A DNA stretch of 61,835 bases from CAVQUE01 sp046290435 (GCA_046290435.1 JBKAGO010000055.1:1-61835); one strand, 5' to 3'; positions 48,368 to 58,241 are shown, counted from the first letter of the stretch. Notes: generated by a model not told the origin, from the letters alone. Numbers and translations are program-made.

Positions 48368-49927
48368 GTGGAGCTCTCATTCATCATCGCCGCCATCAGG
48401 CGCTACATCTGGGTGGTCTACCTGTGCGCCCTGTTGGGCCTGGCGGCCGGACTCCTCGTTCCTGCGTCGCGGGCCGATTCGTTCTCGGCCACCTCGGCGC
48501 TCATCGTCCGTCCCCCCGCCAACGACGTCACCGAGCAGGAACGCGACGGCACCGCCCGCTACGTCGAGTCCCAGGTCGTGGTCATGGAGAGCGACGATCT
48601 CGCCAACGAGGTCGCCTTGCGTCTCGACCTGCCGTTCGAAGCCATCGGCCCGGCCCTGACCGTGCTGACCGACGCCTCCTCCGACGTCATCACCCTCACC
48701 GCCCGCGCCGGCGATCCCGACACCGCCATCAGGATCGCCAACGGCTACGCCTCGCAGTTCCTCGAGCGCCGCGCCGGCGAGATCCGCGAGCGCAACAACA
48801 CCCTCATCGCGATCATCGACGCCCAGCTCGAATCCATCGCCACCCAGCAGGCCGATGCCTTCGAAGCGCTCACCGAACTGCCCATCGAGGCCAGCAACGA
48901 CCGCGAACGCATCCTGCAGGCCCAGATCACCCAGGAGATCACCAACCTCAACGCCGAGGCCGCCGAGCTGATCTCCCAGAAGACCACCCTCGAGTTCGCC
49001 GCCGACACCACCTCGCGCGACGAGGTCGCCGCCACCGCCGTCAGCGCCATCGCCGAGGGAACCAACAGCCCGCTGCTCACCGTCGCCGGAACCTTCGCCG
49101 GCGCCCTGTTGGGCATCGCAGCGGTCGTCACCTACGCAGGCTCCAGCGGCCGGCTCCTCGACCCGACCGCCGTCGAGGAAGCCCTCGGCACCCCCGTGGT
49201 CGGCGTGTTCGAGCGGGCTTCGAGCTTCCTGCCCGGACGCGGCCGCATCAAGAGCCCCACCACCGCACTCGAGGCGCTACCCGACCGCTCGGCGGCGGTC
49301 ATCGACGAGCTCTGTGTGCGCACCGAGGCCGCGGCCCCCGGCCCGGGCACCCTGCTCGTGGTGGTCACCGGCACCCAGGCCGGCGCCGGCACCACAACCA
49401 CGGCCCTCGCCATGGCCGGACGGCTGTCCATCACCGGGGCGCGGGTCCTGGTCCTCGACGCCGACTTCGCCGACCCCCGCATCACCAACGCCCTCGTGGG
49501 CGAGCACCCCGGCATCACCGATTTCCTCGAAGAGCGCGAGCACAACGAAGAACTCACCATGTTCGGCCCCAATGGGTCGGCCACCACAACGGCCACCCAC
49601 ACCGACCTCGCCCACCTGACCCTCACCCACGAACAGACCCGGGTGGGCGTCATCGGCATCGGCACCCGCGAAGAACGCAAGGCCATCCAACGCTCCGACG
49701 ACGACTACCTCATCGCGTCGCTGCGCAACGCCGACGCCGACGTCGTGCTCGTCGACGCCGGCCCCATGCTCAAGTCGGCGGCATCGGTGCGGCTGTCCCA
49801 GGTCGCAGACGTCACCGTGCTCGCGGTGCCCTACCGCCGCCAGGACGTCGAGCCGCTGCGGGTCGTGCGGCGCCTGCTCGCCGACTCGCGAGCGACCGTG
49901 CTGCCCATCGCCACCGAGCCCCGCTAG
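48368..49927 (+). CDS. Polysaccharide co-polymerase (Wzz) fused to a BY-kinase-like ATPase domain with degenerate P-loop
   Basis: 519 residues from GTG 48368 (GAGGAGA site). A Wzz-type domain has its first helix at about 4-30 (YIWVVYLCALLGLAAGLLV) and the second at about 237-260, with a helical periplasmic part between. The cytoplasmic part resembles bacterial tyrosine kinases/CpsD: VVTGTQAGAGTTTTALAMAG near 330-345, Walker A' VLVLDADFADP near 359, Walker B VVLVDAGPM near 458. The invariant P-loop Lys is replaced (GAGTTTT), and no C-terminal tyrosine cluster is present. It probably controls chain length without kinase activity. Faces the ligase gene divergently. Confidence 0.82.
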   Translation: MELSFIIAAIRRYIWVVYLCALLGLAAGLLVPASRADSFSATSALIVRPPANDVTEQERDGTARYVESQVVVMESDDLANEVALRLDLPFEAIGPALTVLTDASSDVITLTARAGDPDTAIRIANGYASQFLERRAGEIRERNNTLIAIIDAQLESIATQQADAFEALTELPIEASNDRERILQAQITQEITNLNAEAAELISQKTTLEFAADTTSRDEVAATAVSAIAEGTNSPLLTVAGTFAGALLGIAAVVTYAGSSGRLLDPTAVEEALGTPVVGVFERASSFLPGRGRIKSPTTALEALPDRSAAVIDELCVRTEAAAPGPGTLLVVVTGTQAGAGTTTTALAMAGRLSITGARVLVLDADFADPRITNALVGEHPGITDFLEEREHNEELTMFGPNGSATTTATHTDLAHLTLTHEQTRVGVIGIGTREERKAIQRSDDDYLIASLRNADADVVLVDAGPMLKSAASVRLSQVADVTVLAVPYRRQDVEPLRVVRRLLADSRATVLPIATEPR

Positions 49928-49934
49928 GAGACTG

Positions 49935-52328
49935 CTATTCGATCTCTTCGCCCTGCATGTAGCCGTTGCCGTCGAAGCCCAGGTACACCCGGCCCGGGAT
50001 CTCCGGGTCACCGGTGATCGTGCTGATCGAGTTGTAGAGCCCGCCCGGCGCCTCGGTCAGCAGCTGCCAGCTCGCCAGATCGTCGATCGAGCGGTACACG
50101 CCCCGCACGCCGTCGATCCTGCCCGCCATGTACACCGTCGGTGGGCCGCCCGCGGTGTGGGCGACGCCGAACCCGACGGCCTGCACCGACGATGCACCCT
50201 CGATGACCTCCCAGGTGCGGCCGCCGTCGCGGGACTGCGACATCGGGGGATCCAGCCCGTCGAGGGGACCCGGCGTGAACAGCAGGTGGCCCTCCCGTCC
50301 GGGCACGGCCTCGAGGCGGGCGTTGAAGAACCCATTGCCCAGCGCCGGCGGGGCTTCGCCGGGCTGCAGCGCCCAGGTGGCACCGCCGTCGGTCGAGACG
50401 AACACCCCGAAATCGCCGTGATAGACGTAGAAGGTGTCGGCTGCGACCGGATCGGCAGTGAGCACGTGGCGGTCCAGGAACAACGCGAAGTGCGACCCCC
50501 CGCGCGTCTCGCCGTCCTCGCCGACGCGGTCCTCGAGCCCCGGCAACAGCACCTGCTCCCACGTGGCGCCACCGTCGACCGAACGGTGCATCGGCCGATC
50601 GAACGACGGCAGCCACACCATGACATCGGGATCGGTGGACGACACCGCGAGGTTCCCGAAGCGCAGATGCGTGGGGCGGGTCCCGTCGGCGACCGCCGGG
50701 AACGGCACCCACGTGCGTCCCCCGTCGTCGGACCATCCCGCCCAATAGGCCTCGCCGTCGGCCTCGCAACAGAACCGGTGATCGGACACGATGCCGTACA
50801 CCCGCCCCGGCATCGCCGGTGTCATGGTCAGCGACCACGCCGAGTTGAACCGCGGCGACGGCCCGTGGACGGCAGTGGCGGCGCCACCGGGAACATGCGC
50901 GAAGAACGCCCGGTCCCACGACGCCGACACCGGCTCACCGGACACCGGCACCACGATGTCGTTGGCCACCAACTCCTCGATACCGAGGGTGTCGCACACG
51001 AAAGCCAGATCGCCGCTGCGCACGTCGTCGGCACGCCAGACCCCGAAGCCCTCGGGGAACCACAGCCGGTCGGGCTCGATCGGGTCGAACTCCAGCGACG
51101 AGACCGACAGGTAGCCCGACCCGTAGATCTCCACCCAGGTGTTGGCGTCGCATTCGACGTCGACACCCACCGTCTCCCAGGTCTCGCCGCCGTCGACCGA
51201 CCGCCACATCTGGCGGCCCTGCACCACGTCGCGGCCCGTCACGACGACCACGTCGGGGTCGGTGCCGTGGGTGGCGACCGTGGCCATTTCGCGTTCGCCT
51301 TCGGGCGCCAGGATGTCCACCTCACCGGTGCCGGGATCGAAACGCCGCACCCCCGACCCGTTGATCTCGGTGACCCACAGGCGGCCCGCAGCGTCGATCT
51401 CCGCGTCGTAGGGCAGGCCCTCGGCAGCCCACAGCTCCTCCCAGGAGGCGCCGTCGTCGAGAGAGCGCCACACACCGGATCCGGCGACACCGACATAGGT
51501 GGCGTCGTCGGCAGCCAACACGAAACCGATACCCGACGGCGGACCCTCGACCCAGGCGGTGCCGTCGGGAAGGCCCTCGACCGCGTCGAAGGTGGCCCCG
51601 CCGTCGACCGACCGCCACACGCCCTCGGTGCGGGTGCCGAGCCAGACGATGTCCGGATCGGTCGGATCGACCGACACCCGCTCGCCGCCGGTGCGCCACT
51701 CGGCGTTGCCGGCGATGACGAAGCGTTGCTCGGCGGCGGTCCAGGTGACACCGCCGTCGCGTGAGGTGAGGATGCGCCCGGTGGGAGCGTCGACGGTGTT
51801 GCCGACGGTGAGGTGGAGACGGTTCGGGTCGCTCGGGGCGATGGCGACCGACTCGACCTGATAGTCGGCGATCTCGGGATCCTCGACGTTGCCGAACAGC
51901 AGCATCTGCTGCCACCGCTGGGTGCCGGCGTCGTAGCGGAACGCCCCGCCGACGTCGGTCCGCACGACGACGAGCCCCGACGGATGGGTCTCCATGCCGG
52001 TGACCCAACCGCCGCCGCCGATCTCGAGGGCACTGAAGCGGTACTGGTCGTCGAGCGACAGCGGGCCTGCCTGCTCGGCAGGGTCGGTGTCGACGTCGGG
52101 AGCGGGTTCGGTCCCCTCGCCGCCCGCATCGCCGGCATCACTGTCGGTGGAGCTGTCGGTGGAGCTGTCGGTGGAGCTGTCGGTGGAGCTGTCAGTGGAG
52201 CTGTCGGTGGCGTCGTCGGGATCGTCGCCGGAACCCCGCAGCGAGAACACGAGCCCGATGATCGCGATGGTCAGGCCCACCACACCGACGACCAGGCGCA
52301 CCTCCCGGCGCCGCAGCAGGTCGATCAT
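49935..52328 (-). CDS. Membrane-anchored GH74/BNR-repeat-like beta-propeller protein
   Basis: 797 residues. One N-terminal helix (VRLVVGVVGLTIAIIGLVF) is followed by a Ser/Thr/Asp linker of STDS repeats (about 40-65). The rest is beta-propeller with repeated SxDGGxTW Asp-boxes. The opening IGGGGWVTGMETHPSGLVVV then RTDVGGAFRYD (near 122) closely resembles family 74 glycoside hydrolases (xyloglucanases), so a role in cleaving or binding glucan is possible; plain BNR sialidase-like repeats are the alternative. ATG 52328 overlaps the deacetylase stop as TGATG. A GTG three bases earlier would also serve. Confidence 0.75.
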   Translation of the reverse strand: MIDLLRRREVRLVVGVVGLTIAIIGLVFSLRGSGDDPDDATDSSTDSSTDSSTDSSTDSSTDSDAGDAGGEGTEPAPDVDTDPAEQAGPLSLDDQYRFSALEIGGGGWVTGMETHPSGLVVVRTDVGGAFRYDAGTQRWQQMLLFGNVEDPEIADYQVESVAIAPSDPNRLHLTVGNTVDAPTGRILTSRDGGVTWTAAEQRFVIAGNAEWRTGGERVSVDPTDPDIVWLGTRTEGVWRSVDGGATFDAVEGLPDGTAWVEGPPSGIGFVLAADDATYVGVAGSGVWRSLDDGASWEELWAAEGLPYDAEIDAAGRLWVTEINGSGVRRFDPGTGEVDILAPEGEREMATVATHGTDPDVVVVTGRDVVQGRQMWRSVDGGETWETVGVDVECDANTWVEIYGSGYLSVSSLEFDPIEPDRLWFPEGFGVWRADDVRSGDLAFVCDTLGIEELVANDIVVPVSGEPVSASWDRAFFAHVPGGAATAVHGPSPRFNSAWSLTMTPAMPGRVYGIVSDHRFCCEADGEAYWAGWSDDGGRTWVPFPAVADGTRPTHLRFGNLAVSSTDPDVMVWLPSFDRPMHRSVDGGATWEQVLLPGLEDRVGEDGETRGGSHFALFLDRHVLTADPVAADTFYVYHGDFGVFVSTDGGATWALQPGEAPPALGNGFFNARLEAVPGREGHLLFTPGPLDGLDPPMSQSRDGGRTWEVIEGASSVQAVGFGVAHTAGGPPTVYMAGRIDGVRGVYRSIDDLASWQLLTEAPGGLYNSISTITGDPEIPGRVYLGFDGNGYMQGEEIE

Positions 52329-53386
52329 CACAGCGTCCAGGCGCGGAGCAGGTCGAGATCGCGCGGCCCGTCCATGCGCATCAGCGCGAACGGCGACGTC
52401 CCCGCCGTCACCACCCGCGACGCGCCGGCGCCCAGTGCCGACCGAAACCCGAGCTCGGCAGCACGGGCCGCAGCGCCGGGCCCCTGGCGGTTGTATGCAT
52501 AGGACACGTCGAGCGGCCGGAAGCCCGTCGCCGCCTCGATGGCGTCGCGGGTGGCGCAGAACTCGTCGTCGAGCATGTCAGGATAGGCCCGCAGGTCGGT
52601 GTGTCGATGCGGATGGATCGCGAGCGTGATCTGTGGCGATGCGCCGAGTGTCGCCACCTCGTCCCAGGTCATCATCCGTGACGGTGGTGGATCCGCCGGG
52701 TCGAGCGCCTCGCGGATGGCCGCCAGTTCGGCGTCGCGATCGTCGGGGGAGAGATCGAGGGTGCGACCCCCCAGCACGGCGAACGCCTGGTGTTCGTTGG
52801 CCGGTGTCAGCGTCTGCAGGGATGGATCGACGATGCCGTCGGGCAGTTCGTCACGGCGCCGCTGGGTGAACGACCAGTACAGGTCGTCGATGGGCATGAC
52901 CCTTCCGCCGCCGATGAAGCCACCCGACAGGTACACCGTCGCGTGGAGTCCGAGCCGCTCGAGGATCGGCAGCGCCGTGGTGAGGGTGTCGCGGTAGCCG
53001 TCGTCGATGGTCAACACGACCGTGCCCCGCTCGGGGGTCTCGCCCGCAGCCAACGTGTCGAGCAGGGATTCGAGCGACACGACCCGACGCTTCGCCGCGA
53101 GGAACTCCATCTGGGCGGTGAAGTCGGCCGGCGAGAGCACCATGCGAGGATCGCCGCCCACCGCCATCGGGTCGCCGACGGAGTGATAGCCGAGGATGGT
53201 GGCGACGCCGCCACGATGCTGATGAACGCGCGTCGACAGGCCGACCCGACCGGCCAACCGGTCGATCTGGTTGCGTCTGGTCGCCATGCGGTCGCGCTCG
53301 TCGGCCAGCAGCGCCGCCCCCAGACGCGAAGGCGCCCCGGCTGCCGGGCCGCCGGTGGATGAGCCACTGAATGAAGTGCCCGCCAT
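52328..53386 (-). CDS. Polysaccharide deacetylase family protein
   Basis: 352 residues from ATG 53386. NodB-type motif 1 is clear: VVLTIDDGYRDTLTTALPIL near 125 (DD metal/catalytic site), with GYHSVGDPM before it. Motif 2 and the C-terminal H-based motif are replaced by LAIHPHRHTDLRAYP, where the His pair may serve. The family removes N- or O-acetyl groups from surface glycans. No convincing signal peptide, so it may act on precursors inside. It overlaps the GH74-like gene and lies 29 bp after the GT2 gene, all leftward. Confidence 0.82.
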   Translation of the reverse strand: MAGTSFSGSSTGGPAAGAPSRLGAALLADERDRMATRRNQIDRLAGRVGLSTRVHQHRGGVATILGYHSVGDPMAVGGDPRMVLSPADFTAQMEFLAAKRRVVSLESLLDTLAAGETPERGTVVLTIDDGYRDTLTTALPILERLGLHATVYLSGGFIGGGRVMPIDDLYWSFTQRRRDELPDGIVDPSLQTLTPANEHQAFAVLGGRTLDLSPDDRDAELAAIREALDPADPPPSRMMTWDEVATLGASPQITLAIHPHRHTDLRAYPDMLDDEFCATRDAIEAATGFRPLDVSYAYNRQGPGAAARAAELGFRSALGAGASRVVTAGTSPFALMRMDGPRDLDLLRAWTL

Positions 53387-53414
53387 GGATCGTCTCACTC
53401 TCCTGTTGTTCGCC

Positions 53415-54377
53415 TCAACGATGCCGTTGCCGATAGCCGCCGATGCCCGATACCAGCCCGGCCGCCCACGTGATCCTGGCTGCGGTGTAGCGCAACTCGG
53501 GGGGACGGAACCGGATCAGACGACGAAGCGGATAGGCGATCGCCGCGGCGATCGACTTCAGCGCCCGCACCGCCAGGCGGCCCCGACCGGCGAGGCCCGC
53601 CTCGAGATTCGTCACCGCGGTCGTGTTCCCCATCCACAGCGACCGACGCAGGACGTATTCGAACGTCGACCGCTCCGGCGGTGCGACCTCGCGGGCCGCG
53701 GCGTGGAGCGCATAGTGGGCCCGGAGTCCCGCACCGATGGCGGCACGGTAGAACACCATGTCCTCGCCGCCCGACGTCCCGAGATCGTCGCGGAAACGGT
53801 GCGTGGGATGGGCCGCGAGCCATGCCGTGGAGATCATGCTGTTGCCCGTGCTGGCATGGTCGACCGCAGCGCCGTCGACCGACTGGGGCGCCTCGAAGAG
53901 CCGGCCGATGCGTTGGCTGCGCAACCAGTCCGGCGCATCGTCGGCGTACTCGACGAACACCGGCCCCGTCACCGCATCGGCGCCGGTGCGCTCGGCGACG
54001 GCGAAGAGCTGCGCCACCCACTCGTCGTCGACGATCTCGTCGTCGTCGACCATGCCGACCCAGTCGGCCAGATCCATCGCCGCGGCGATACCGAGGTTCC
54101 GGGCCTTGGAGATGTTCTGCGCGCCCGAGTGCCGGTAGTGGATACCGAGGTCGAGTCCGGCCCCGCGGGTGGTGTCGGCGAACCCGTCGACGACCGATCG
54201 GGCCGACCCGTCGGGATTGTCGTCGACCACCACGATGCCCACCCGCGCCCGTCCGGCCGCGTGCTTCGCGGACGTGACGATCGAATCGATGGTGACGGCC
54301 AGATGATCGTTGCGCCGATGGGTGCAGACGTACACCGCCAACGACGGGGCCTCCGGGGTCGAGTCGTTGCCGCGCAT
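53415..54377 (-). CDS. Glycosyltransferase family 2
   Basis: 320 residues: LAVYVCTHRRNDHLAVTIDS, VGIVVVDDNPDGSARSVV, ISKARNLGIAAAMDLADWVG, the DxD WVGMVDDDEIVDDEW near 110-120 and GTSGGEDMVFYRAAIGAG. A complete GT-A fold enzyme, probably adding one sugar in the second exopolysaccharide locus. It leads a leftward group with the deacetylase and GH74-like genes and diverges from the FkbM gene. Confidence 0.85.
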   Translation of the reverse strand: MRGNDSTPEAPSLAVYVCTHRRNDHLAVTIDSIVTSAKHAAGRARVGIVVVDDNPDGSARSVVDGFADTTRGAGLDLGIHYRHSGAQNISKARNLGIAAAMDLADWVGMVDDDEIVDDEWVAQLFAVAERTGADAVTGPVFVEYADDAPDWLRSQRIGRLFEAPQSVDGAAVDHASTGNSMISTAWLAAHPTHRFRDDLGTSGGEDMVFYRAAIGAGLRAHYALHAAAREVAPPERSTFEYVLRRSLWMGNTTAVTNLEAGLAGRGRLAVRALKSIAAAIAYPLRRLIRFRPPELRYTAARITWAAGLVSGIGGYRQRHR

Positions 54378-54548
54378 GGGCGCAATTGTGGCAGACGGCG
54401 CAGCGCAGATGCCCCCGTTGGGCAGAACTGCCCCGATCAGCGATCACGGACCGGTGGAGCGTGTTCGGTGCGGTACCTTCGCCCAGACGGGCGCTCACCC
54501 GCCACCGACCGACCGACCGACCCACCCACCGACGACAGCGAAACGACC

Positions 54549-55397
54549 GTGGACGCATTCCCTCCATCTTCCCTGGCCATCAAGGTTCGCCTCGTCGGCA
54601 CCCCGGCCCAGCCGGTGCTGGAGAAGGTCCGGCGCCTCTGGAGCTGGCCCGACCGACGCCGCCATCCCGAGCTCGCCGATGTGTGGCACGAAGGCGCGCG
54701 TCTCGATGCACTGCTGCGCCACCTGATCACCCCGACCTCGAACTGCATCGACATCGGCTGCCACATCGGATCGGTGCTGTCGCTCATGATGCGCTGCGCG
54801 CCCCACGGAACCCACCGGGCCATCGAGGCCAGCCCCGCCAAGGCCGCACTGCTCCAACAGCGCTACCCGGGAGTCGACATCCGTTCGGTCGCGGTCAGCG
54901 ACACGCCGGGCACGGTGACGTTCTACGACGTCGTCGGCCAGTCCGGTTTCTCCGGGCTCCGCCGACCCGTCCACCAGGACCCCGACGATCCGGGTGCGGT
55001 CGGCACCGTGCGTTCCTACGACGTCGCCTGCGAGACCCTCGATCGCCTCTTCGTCACCGACACCGCCGATGTCGTGCCGGTCGATCTCGTCAAGATCGAC
55101 GTCGAGGGCGCCGAGCTGCCGGCCCTGCGCGGCGGGGCGCAGCTGTTGGAGAAGTTCCGACCCGACATCGTGTTCGAGTGCGCAGAGGAATCCGGCCTCG
55201 CAGCCTTCGACTACACCCGCGCCGACCTGCACGACTTCCTCACCGACGCCGGCTACGACGTCTGGCTGGTCCGCGACCACGTCTTCGGTCGCGGCCCCAT
55301 GGGCCGAGACGAGTTCGTGCGAGCGGGGACCTATCCGTTCCCCGGCTTCAACTACGTCGCCCGACCCGCCGGCACCGAGGCCACCCGCATCATGTGA
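54549..55397 (+). CDS. FkbM-family methyltransferase
   Basis: 282 residues from GTG 54549. The SAM-binding loop NCIDIGCHIGSVLSLMMR is near residue 68 and the family motif VDLVKIDVEGAELPAL near 180, the usual spacing for FkbM. It should O-methylate a sugar hydroxyl of the surface glycan or a related metabolite. TACCTT (54474-54479) upstream is a possible -10 box, followed by a GACC tandem stretch (54505-54525). It converges with the WS/DGAT gene. Confidence 0.85.
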   Translation: MDAFPPSSLAIKVRLVGTPAQPVLEKVRRLWSWPDRRRHPELADVWHEGARLDALLRHLITPTSNCIDIGCHIGSVLSLMMRCAPHGTHRAIEASPAKAALLQQRYPGVDIRSVAVSDTPGTVTFYDVVGQSGFSGLRRPVHQDPDDPGAVGTVRSYDVACETLDRLFVTDTADVVPVDLVKIDVEGAELPALRGGAQLLEKFRPDIVFECAEESGLAAFDYTRADLHDFLTDAGYDVWLVRDHVFGRGPMGRDEFVRAGTYPFPGFNYVARPAGTEATRIM

Positions 55398-55425
55398 GCC
55401 GGGCCGGACGGACCGTGCGGAACGC

Positions 55426-56937
55426 TCAGGCCGGTTCGGTGGCCAACAAGACGTCGATCTCGTCGACGCAGTAGCCGAGCAGATCCCACAGATCCGGCAC
55501 GAGCTCGCGGCAGGCCACCAGACCGAAGTCCAAGACGTCGCAGTAGCTCTGCACCGTGATGTTGAGGCCCTGGCCCTCGACCACCGTCGACACCGGGTAG
55601 TAGTGCGCCAGCCGGGCCGGGCCCATGTAGAGCGACTCGCGTGGTCCGGGCACGTTCGAGATGATCAGGTTGATCGGCAACGACACGCGGTCGCCGAGGC
55701 GGAAACGCGTCGCCAGGCGCGCCGCCCGGGTGGCGAGGCCCGCAGGGATCATGTTGGAGGCCTCGACCAACAGATCGGCCGGGATCAGGTCGAACTGCTC
55801 CTTGGCCGCCGTCATCGCCGCGTTGACCGCTGCGATGCGGGCGAGCGGATCGTCGAGATCGGTGGGGAGGGGCGCGAAGATCGACGACACCCGGTTGGTC
55901 CACGGGTCGTCCTCGTCGCCGGTGCGGATCGAGACGGGAATGCCGGCGATCAGCGGCTTGTCGGGCAACGCATCGTGATCGAGCAGGTAGCGGCGCAGCG
56001 CCCCGGCGCACACCGCCATGACGACATCGTTGACCGTGCAGCCCAGCGTCGACTTGATCTTCTTGATGTCGGCGAGGGGAACCGAGCGGAACGCGAACCG
56101 CCGGTGCGGGGTGATCGACTGGTTGAACGGCGTCGGCGGCGCGGAGCCCGTCGGCAACGGCGGCGGCGCATCGATGTCGACCGGATCGTCGGGACCGACC
56201 CCCTGGAGGATCCGGCGGACGCCGTCGCCGACCGGACCCGGTATGGGACGGCTGACGATGTCGGCCATGACGTTGAAGCCCTCGTTGCGGGTGATGTCGG
56301 CCAACGTGCGCAGCGCCCGCACCTGCAACCGCACCAACTTGACCGGCCGCTTCGCCAACTGGCCGGCGGTGCGGGCCAGCAACTCGACATCGCTCGGCAG
56401 CGGATCGCGCCGCCAGTCGGGCACCGCGACGGTCTCGGGCGTGGTCGTGCCGGGCTCGCGATCCAACAGCATCGACGCGAACTGCGCGCCCGAGGCGCCG
56501 TCGATGGTGGCGTGGTGCAGCTTCGTGAGGACCCCGAAGTCGCCCGAGGAGAGCCCCTCGAGGACGTAGATCTCCCACAGCGGCCGGCTGCGATCCATGG
56601 GGCGTCCGATGATGCGGGCGATCTGGTCGCCGAGCTGCTCGTCGTCGCCCGGCGGCGGGATGGCGATGTGGCGCAGGTGGAAGTCGAGATCGAAGTCGGG
56701 ATCCATGATCCACCACGGATGATCCAGCCCGAAGGGCACCTCGACGATGCGGCGGCGGAACGGCTCGAGCATCGCCAGGCGGCTCTCGATCTGGGCCCGG
56801 CACGCCGCATACGGCGAGAAGTCCGCATGCTTCTTGCCCTTGGGTCTCTCGTAGACCGCCAGGCTGTTGACGTGGCCGAACGACGACCCCGTCTCCAGGT
56901 AGAGAAAAGATGCGTCGAGCCCGCTCAGTTGTCTCAT
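55426..56937 (-). CDS. Wax ester synthase/diacylglycerol O-acyltransferase (WS/DGAT)
   Basis: 503 residues. The catalytic HHxxxDG appears as LTKLHHATIDGASGAQF near 137-150. The start LSGLDASFLYLETGSSFGHV and the later NRVSSIFAPLPTDL and LIISNVPGPRESLYM are the other family blocks. The enzyme joins fatty acyl-CoA to long-chain alcohols or diacylglycerol, making storage wax esters or triacylglycerol at the membrane. It is divergent from the hydrolase at 57020, which fits lipid turnover. Confidence 0.92.
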   Translation of the reverse strand: MRQLSGLDASFLYLETGSSFGHVNSLAVYERPKGKKHADFSPYAACRAQIESRLAMLEPFRRRIVEVPFGLDHPWWIMDPDFDLDFHLRHIAIPPPGDDEQLGDQIARIIGRPMDRSRPLWEIYVLEGLSSGDFGVLTKLHHATIDGASGAQFASMLLDREPGTTTPETVAVPDWRRDPLPSDVELLARTAGQLAKRPVKLVRLQVRALRTLADITRNEGFNVMADIVSRPIPGPVGDGVRRILQGVGPDDPVDIDAPPPLPTGSAPPTPFNQSITPHRRFAFRSVPLADIKKIKSTLGCTVNDVVMAVCAGALRRYLLDHDALPDKPLIAGIPVSIRTGDEDDPWTNRVSSIFAPLPTDLDDPLARIAAVNAAMTAAKEQFDLIPADLLVEASNMIPAGLATRAARLATRFRLGDRVSLPINLIISNVPGPRESLYMGPARLAHYYPVSTVVEGQGLNITVQSYCDVLDFGLVACRELVPDLWDLLGYCVDEIDVLLATEPA

Positions 56938-56961
56938 CGGCCGCCACTCTAGTCACGACCC

Positions 56962-56977
56962 TGTGGCGCTCGTCACA
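56962..56977. promoter_or_regulatory. CRP/FNR-like site between WS/DGAT and hydrolase genes
   Basis: TGTGGCGCTCGTCACA matches TGTGA-N6-TCACA at nine of ten fixed positions. It lies 25 bp before one start and about 43 bp before the other of a divergent pair. Confidence 0.45.
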
Positions 56978-57019
56978 CCGAGCACGGCGGAGCCCATCGG
57001 CCCGTGTCACACTGACCCG

Positions 57020-58174
57020 ATGCTCTTCGACACCGTCGCCCGCCAGGTGGGCCGCACCATGCCCTCGCCAGTACGGGAGTGGGTCCGCGGCCACCGCGAG
57101 GACGACCTGCCCTCGCCCGAGGTTCGGCCGTCCACCATCGCCAAGTGGTGGATCGACGAATACCTGCTCCAGCAGGAGATCGCGATGAGCCGCATGCGCC
57201 TGCCCACCACCGACTTCCGGCGACGCCTGCGCGACGAGCTGGGCCAGGGCCTCGACCTGTTCTCCGAACGGGGCTGGCTGCGCGATCCCGCGTCCTACCA
57301 CCTCGACCCGCCCACCCCGACCGCCGACGAGATCACCATCACCGACCGGCGCGACATGGGCGTCCCCTACGAGCGGCTGCGGATGCCGTCGCACTACGTC
57401 CCCCACGCCGACGAACCCGGACGGGACCGCTGGCTCAGCTACTCCCGCAACGCCACCGCCACCGCCTACCTGCTGCGCCACCCCGGGCCACCCCGGCCGT
57501 GGATCGTCTGCCAGAACGGCTACCGCACCGGCTTCCCCCTGACCGACTTCGGCACCTTCGGCGTCAAGCGGCTCCACCACAGCCTCGGGCTCAACGTCGC
57601 CGTCAACGTCGCACCACTGCACGGGCCACGCCGCGAAGGCATGAGCGGCGATCGGGTCATGTTCAGCGGCGCCATGAATCTGGTGCACCTCGGCGCCCAG
57701 GCGGCCTGGGACCTCCGACGGCTGCTCGCATGGATTCGCACCGACCAGGGGGCACCGGCGGTGGGCACCTGGGGCATCAGCCTCGGTGGCATGATCGTGG
57801 CCCTCACCGCCGCGCTCGACGGCGACCAGGCCTGCGTCATCGCCGGCGTCCCCGAACCCGACCTGGCGCGCGGCATGCGCCGCAACGTGGAGGGCATGCT
57901 CCCGCCCTTCTACGAGCAGTGGGGCCTGTCGTGGAACAGCCTCGAGCGGGTCACCAGCGTCGTGTCCCCCCTGGCGCTCGACCCGCTCGTCCCGGCCGAC
58001 AACCGTTTCATCTTCGCCGGCCTCGTCGATCGCTGGGTCCGCCCCGGCAACGTCGCCGCCCTCATCGACCACTGGGGCGATCCCCACGTCTGCTGGTACC
58101 CCGGCAGCCACCTCTCCTTCGGCCGCGAACCCACCGTGCGCGCCTTCATCGACGACGCCCTGGGACGGCTGTGA
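57020..58174 (+). CDS. Alpha/beta hydrolase (lipase/esterase-like)
   Basis: 384 residues. The nucleophile elbow VGTWGISLGGMIVALTAALD is near residue 250, with acid and His candidates in DRWVRPGNVAALIDHWGDPH and WYPGSHLSFGREP near 363. An N-terminal cap-like region (about 1-150) of uncertain fold is present. No signal peptide. Context between WS/DGAT and acyl-CoA synthetase suggests ester hydrolysis in lipid turnover. Start by position just after TGTCACAC and lacking a ribosome site, so probably leaderless. Confidence 0.8.
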   Translation: MLFDTVARQVGRTMPSPVREWVRGHREDDLPSPEVRPSTIAKWWIDEYLLQQEIAMSRMRLPTTDFRRRLRDELGQGLDLFSERGWLRDPASYHLDPPTPTADEITITDRRDMGVPYERLRMPSHYVPHADEPGRDRWLSYSRNATATAYLLRHPGPPRPWIVCQNGYRTGFPLTDFGTFGVKRLHHSLGLNVAVNVAPLHGPRREGMSGDRVMFSGAMNLVHLGAQAAWDLRRLLAWIRTDQGAPAVGTWGISLGGMIVALTAALDGDQACVIAGVPEPDLARGMRRNVEGMLPPFYEQWGLSWNSLERVTSVVSPLALDPLVPADNRFIFAGLVDRWVRPGNVAALIDHWGDPHVCWYPGSHLSFGREPTVRAFIDDALGRL

Positions 58175-58212
58175 CCCGGAGGGGCTGGTTCGCACGGCTC
58201 GATCCATCGCGA

Positions 58213-58241
58213 TTGCGCCGAGCTGTCACACGCACTACAGA
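58213..58241 (+). promoter_or_regulatory. promoter of the acyl-CoA synthetase gene (leaderless)
   Basis: TTGCGC (58213-58218), 17-bp spacer, TACAGA (58236-58241), then only about 10 nt to the ATG at 58251, with no ribosome site. Confidence 0.45.
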
